Source: Flavobacterium silvaticum
GTDB lineage: Bacteria; Bacteroidota; Bacteroidia; Flavobacteriales; Flavobacteriaceae
Direction of reading: 5' to 3'
Length of the DNA: 64,000 bases
Assembly: GCF_012911565.1 (NCBI RefSeq)
Contig: NZ_JAAMPU010000105.1
Span: 124,001 to 188,000 of the forward strand
The notes under the pieces are model-generated. The model searched no databases. It saw nothing but the letters and a program-made list of their open reading frames with translations, and was not told the origin of the DNA. The translations under genes were made by a program, and so were the position numbers. This document shows positions 61,448 to 64,000 of this stretch, piece by piece (within the stretch, counting starts at the first letter, position 1; every line of letters begins with the position of its first letter).

Positions 61448-64000
61448 TTATTTTCCCGGAGGAGCCATGTTTGGTGAGTTGCCTCCAGGCCTTGTACCTG
61501 TTTGTTGTGTATTTCCCCTGGCCCCAGTGGCGGGAGTGTCGGGATCGCTAGGTGGAACTGCGGCACCTCCGGGCATATTGGAAGCCGGGACAGATGGAGC
61601 CGTGGCACGCTGTTTTTGCGGACGAGGTCTCAAAGGCTGTTTTTTGGTAGCCGCTTCTTCTAATCGCTTAACTGTTGGTGGCGGAAGTTTTGCCGCAGGT
61701 TTGTCCGGATCGGCTAAATATTCGTCAAGATTTTTTTTGATCTGGATGATGCCGTAATTTTCCGAAGAAACGATAATCGGAACCTCAGCAATTTTATATT
61801 CCTTGAATTCCTTAAGCACCGATGCAATTCCCTGTGCGCCTTCTTTGGTCTTGATTCCATGAACGGCGACAAAGTTCATTTCGGGCGTGTAGAAATCAAC
61901 AGATTGTGATAATTCATCGGCTGTGCGTTCCGATATGAATTTTTTGAGTTTTTCCTGAAGTACCTTTATTTTCTTGTCCTCGAGATTTGGTGCACGGAAT
62001 AATAATTTCCAGCTTTTGGGCTCACGGTCATTGAACTGCATATATTCCATCAAAACCACATCGCGACCCAACAGTACTTCTGCTTCTTTACCTTCCGTAC
62101 TGTTCGGATAGGTCAATGCAACGTAATTGAGTGCCTTTTTGTATTCGTCCAGGCCACGCATTTTTCCAACCGTACGGGCTTTGAGCAATTCCAGTTTCGG
62201 GACGATTTCCTCACCTGTATATTGATCTATTGCGGCTGTTATTTTTGGAAGGACGGCTACATATTTTCCGGCCTCATATTCCTTGAATACAGTTTCGTAT
62301 GCGGCATCCGGCCCAAGTGCAGCCTGGTTGCCGGCCTGATTTTGCGACAGGATCTGGGCATAACGCGAATCCGGATACTGGGTCAGTATGTCGTTTCTGA
62401 CCTCGGCAGCTTTCGGGTCGTTCATGGCTTCATAGACCTTATACAAATTGTATTGTGCAGGAAGAATCAAACGTTCTTCCGGATTCTGCGAAAGCAATTT
62501 CTCAAGTTTGTCGGCAGCCCTTGGATATTCGCGGAACTTTTCTTTGTAAATCACACCCAACTGATAGTAGGCGAAATTGCGTTCTTTGCCCAAACTGTCC
62601 AGTACCGTTTGATTCGTCGGCAATTGGGAAATGTAGAAATCCGGTGTGTATTTCACTTCGGCATCCTCGGCCAGTTTCTTGGCGGCCTGTTTTTGCTCGT
62701 CGGTGACTTCATCTGTGTTTTCTTCTTCAGAAGCTGACATCTTCGACGGCTTTACCGACCTCCAGTTATCTTCCTGTTTCCGATTGCCCCAATTTCGTTT
62801 GAATTCCTGTTTCCCCATGGCAACCATAGCCGTGTTGTAGAAATAGAATGTTCCCGTTTTGGTTTTTTCCGCTGCTGGTTTGTTAATGTTCGCAAGACCT
62901 GGTGAACCGGATTTCGGCATGGTAGAACTTCGCGCATTGGAACCCGATGCCATGTCACGGGCCGCATTTTCTGCTTTTACCATTTCCTTCTCGGCAGCTA
63001 TGCGTCTTTTTTCATCTTCTTTTTTAAGGTTGTCGATATATTCCTGATAGTAAGCGATCTGGGCTGGTTTTCCCATCGCGACCACTTTGAGTATACTGTC
63101 ATTTTTTTGGGCGATGCTTTCATATTTGATCACATCGGCAAGATTCTCCCTCTTTTTCTCTATCTGACGGAATTCACGCGTACGTGGTTTCAGGTGAATC
63201 ATCGTACTGTCGTAGTATGTTCCGGCAGTCACATATTTTGCTTTATTGAAATAAATGTCAGCTATATTTCGGTAGTTAGACGCATTCAGGTATGCATCCG
63301 TCGGCCCGGCATCCAATGACTTGTTATAATATTTGAGCGCCTTGTCCGGATTCTTGGCCTTGTCGTAATACAGCGCGTATTGAAAATTGATCCAATCTAA
63401 ATATCCTCTGTTTTCACGATCCTTGAGCAGTTTGTCGAACTTTTCATTGAACGCGATCGTATCCCCTTTTTTAGGATCGAACTGAGCCGATTGATGCAGA
63501 ATCGATTGAATATAATACATGCGCGGCCCTTTGCGTTTCATGTCGATTACCTTTTGGAAATAGGCAAACGCACTGTCGCTGTTCTTTTGAGATTCGTACA
63601 ATTGACCGATGATAAATTGGTATCGGGCTTCTTCCTCATTTTTCCTGGTGAATTCAACTGCCGTCTTCAATCGGACAATGGCACTGTCTTTTTCCTGGAC
63701 ATTCAGGAATGCCTGTGCCATTGTGGCATTTGCATCGGCGAAAATCTGATCCTTAAGTTTTATTTCCTTGAGCAGTTTTCTTAGGTTATTGATCGATTGG
63801 GATTCGTTTTCCAGACGCATATTCGTCTTTTCACGCCACACTTTGACCTCGTAGATACGGCTGCTCTGCGGATACTTGTACAACACATAATTGAATGCTT
63901 CCAACGCCGGCAAATACCGTTGGTCGTAATATCGGGCTTGTCCCAGCATTAAATAGGCTTCGTCCATTTGCGGGTTCTTTTCAGATCCGCCAATGTTCAT
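61448..64000 (-). CDS. SprE/PorW-like TPR lipoprotein, 5' end outside window
   Basis: An 850-residue C-terminal portion; the true start lies beyond the end of the window. It carries many TPR units in the first 300 residues (EAYLMLGQARYYDQRYLPALEAF, ARYQFIIGQLYESQKNSDSAFAYF), then a long linker and a late globular part, and ends in a Pro/Thr/Gly-rich tail. The layout and the KGYxxWINFQYALYYDKAK-type block fit SprE/PorW, a periplasmic lipoprotein needed for type IX secretion and gliding. The bactofilin gene starts 2 nt after its stop. Confidence 0.83.
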   Translation of the reverse strand: MNIGGSEKNPQMDEAYLMLGQARYYDQRYLPALEAFNYVLYKYPQSSRIYEVKVWREKTNMRLENESQSINNLRKLLKEIKLKDQIFADANATMAQAFLNVQEKDSAIVRLKTAVEFTRKNEEEARYQFIIGQLYESQKNSDSAFAYFQKVIDMKRKGPRMYYIQSILHQSAQFDPKKGDTIAFNEKFDKLLKDRENRGYLDWINFQYALYYDKAKNPDKALKYYNKSLDAGPTDAYLNASNYRNIADIYFNKAKYVTAGTYYDSTMIHLKPRTREFRQIEKKRENLADVIKYESIAQKNDSILKVVAMGKPAQIAYYQEYIDNLKKEDEKRRIAAEKEMVKAENAARDMASGSNARSSTMPKSGSPGLANINKPAAEKTKTGTFYFYNTAMVAMGKQEFKRNWGNRKQEDNWRSVKPSKMSASEEENTDEVTDEQKQAAKKLAEDAEVKYTPDFYISQLPTNQTVLDSLGKERNFAYYQLGVIYKEKFREYPRAADKLEKLLSQNPEERLILPAQYNLYKVYEAMNDPKAAEVRNDILTQYPDSRYAQILSQNQAGNQAALGPDAAYETVFKEYEAGKYVAVLPKITAAIDQYTGEEIVPKLELLKARTVGKMRGLDEYKKALNYVALTYPNSTEGKEAEVLLGRDVVLMEYMQFNDREPKSWKLLFRAPNLEDKKIKVLQEKLKKFISERTADELSQSVDFYTPEMNFVAVHGIKTKEGAQGIASVLKEFKEYKIAEVPIIVSSENYGIIQIKKNLDEYLADPDKPAAKLPPPTVKRLEEAATKKQPLRPRPQKQRATAPSVPASNMPGGAAVPPSDPDTPATGARGNTQQTGTRPGGNSPNMAPPGK

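Noticed and set aside
1..64000. CRISPR arrays, transposases, phage genes, tRNA or rRNA
   Set aside because: Looked for regular direct repeats, TTCGA/T-loop patterns and transposase ORFs; none found.

Overview
The window reads as a chromosomal segment of a member of the Flavobacteriaceae (Bacteroidota), most likely Flavobacterium or a close relative. The evidence is the gene content: gldH and an SprE/PorW-like protein (gliding and type IX secretion), an ECF sigma factor with a trans-envelope anti-sigma/beta-barrel protein, DUF4421 and DUF4292 proteins and a CCDC81-HU/SPOR protein. Promoter-like sites of the Bacteroidota form TAnnTTTG lie just before many starts. I see no rRNA, tRNA, CRISPR array, transposase or phage gene. 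The segment looks like core chromosome with unusual parts embedded in it.

Layout. 1-8.7 kb: end of a bacilliredoxin gene, a two-domain glycosyltransferase, a tiny Tat/lipoprotein-like protein with a GYYDD repeat, trhO (tRNA hydroxylation), then ricT-gldH-pbp1A. 9.1-12.3 kb: both subunits of a 3-oxoacid CoA-transferase, a CE1-type esterase and a frameshifted secreted-protein gene. 12.3-19.1 kb, minus strand: a tightly overlapping set (SpmAB fusion, DoxX-like, DUF2071, membrane-anchored methyltransferase-like, small membrane protein), then a small membrane protein, a PolB-type exonuclease, a serine hydrolase and an O6-alkylguanine methyltransferase.

19.1-33.7 kb is a haem supercluster around a divergent regulatory region at about 27.4-27.6 kb. 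Leftward run hemA, hemC, hemD, hemE, a hypothetical gene, a GNAT, hemF, a DUF4421 gene, hemB and a cytochrome c. Rightward run an AraC-type regulator, hemH, a MATE transporter, hemJ, a histidine kinase and an enoyl-CoA hydratase. Together they cover every step from glutamyl-tRNA to haem except HemL, with HemJ as the protoporphyrinogen oxidase. A Fur-box-like palindrome lies in the divergent region.

33.7-44.3 kb: an NmrA-like reductase divergent from an HxlR regulator, a secreted protein, HD hydrolase, acyl-ACP desaturase, an acyltransferase, recA behind a long inverted repeat, then lipoprotein, ECF sigma factor and dual-membrane anti-sigma protein, and a second acyltransferase. 44.3-54.7 kb: trpS, dprA, SPOR protein, thioesterase, and an envelope cluster (flippase, dut, nucleotidyltransferase, TPR, DUF4292, EnvC-like). 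54.7-64 kb: the ATP synthase operon, read leftward from an SprE-like gene through bactofilin, atpZ, a DUF6168-like gene and atpB-E-F-H-(hypothetical)-A-G.

The most striking unexplained signal is a family of five dispersed intergenic elements (about 8.75, 16.6, 23.4, 35.2 and 53.1 kb). Four share a 17-nt core that sits in the loop of a hairpin whose arms differ in sequence from copy to copy but stay complementary. All five point the same way relative to the 3' end of a neighbouring gene. This covariation suggests a structured RNA or a DNA-hairpin element.
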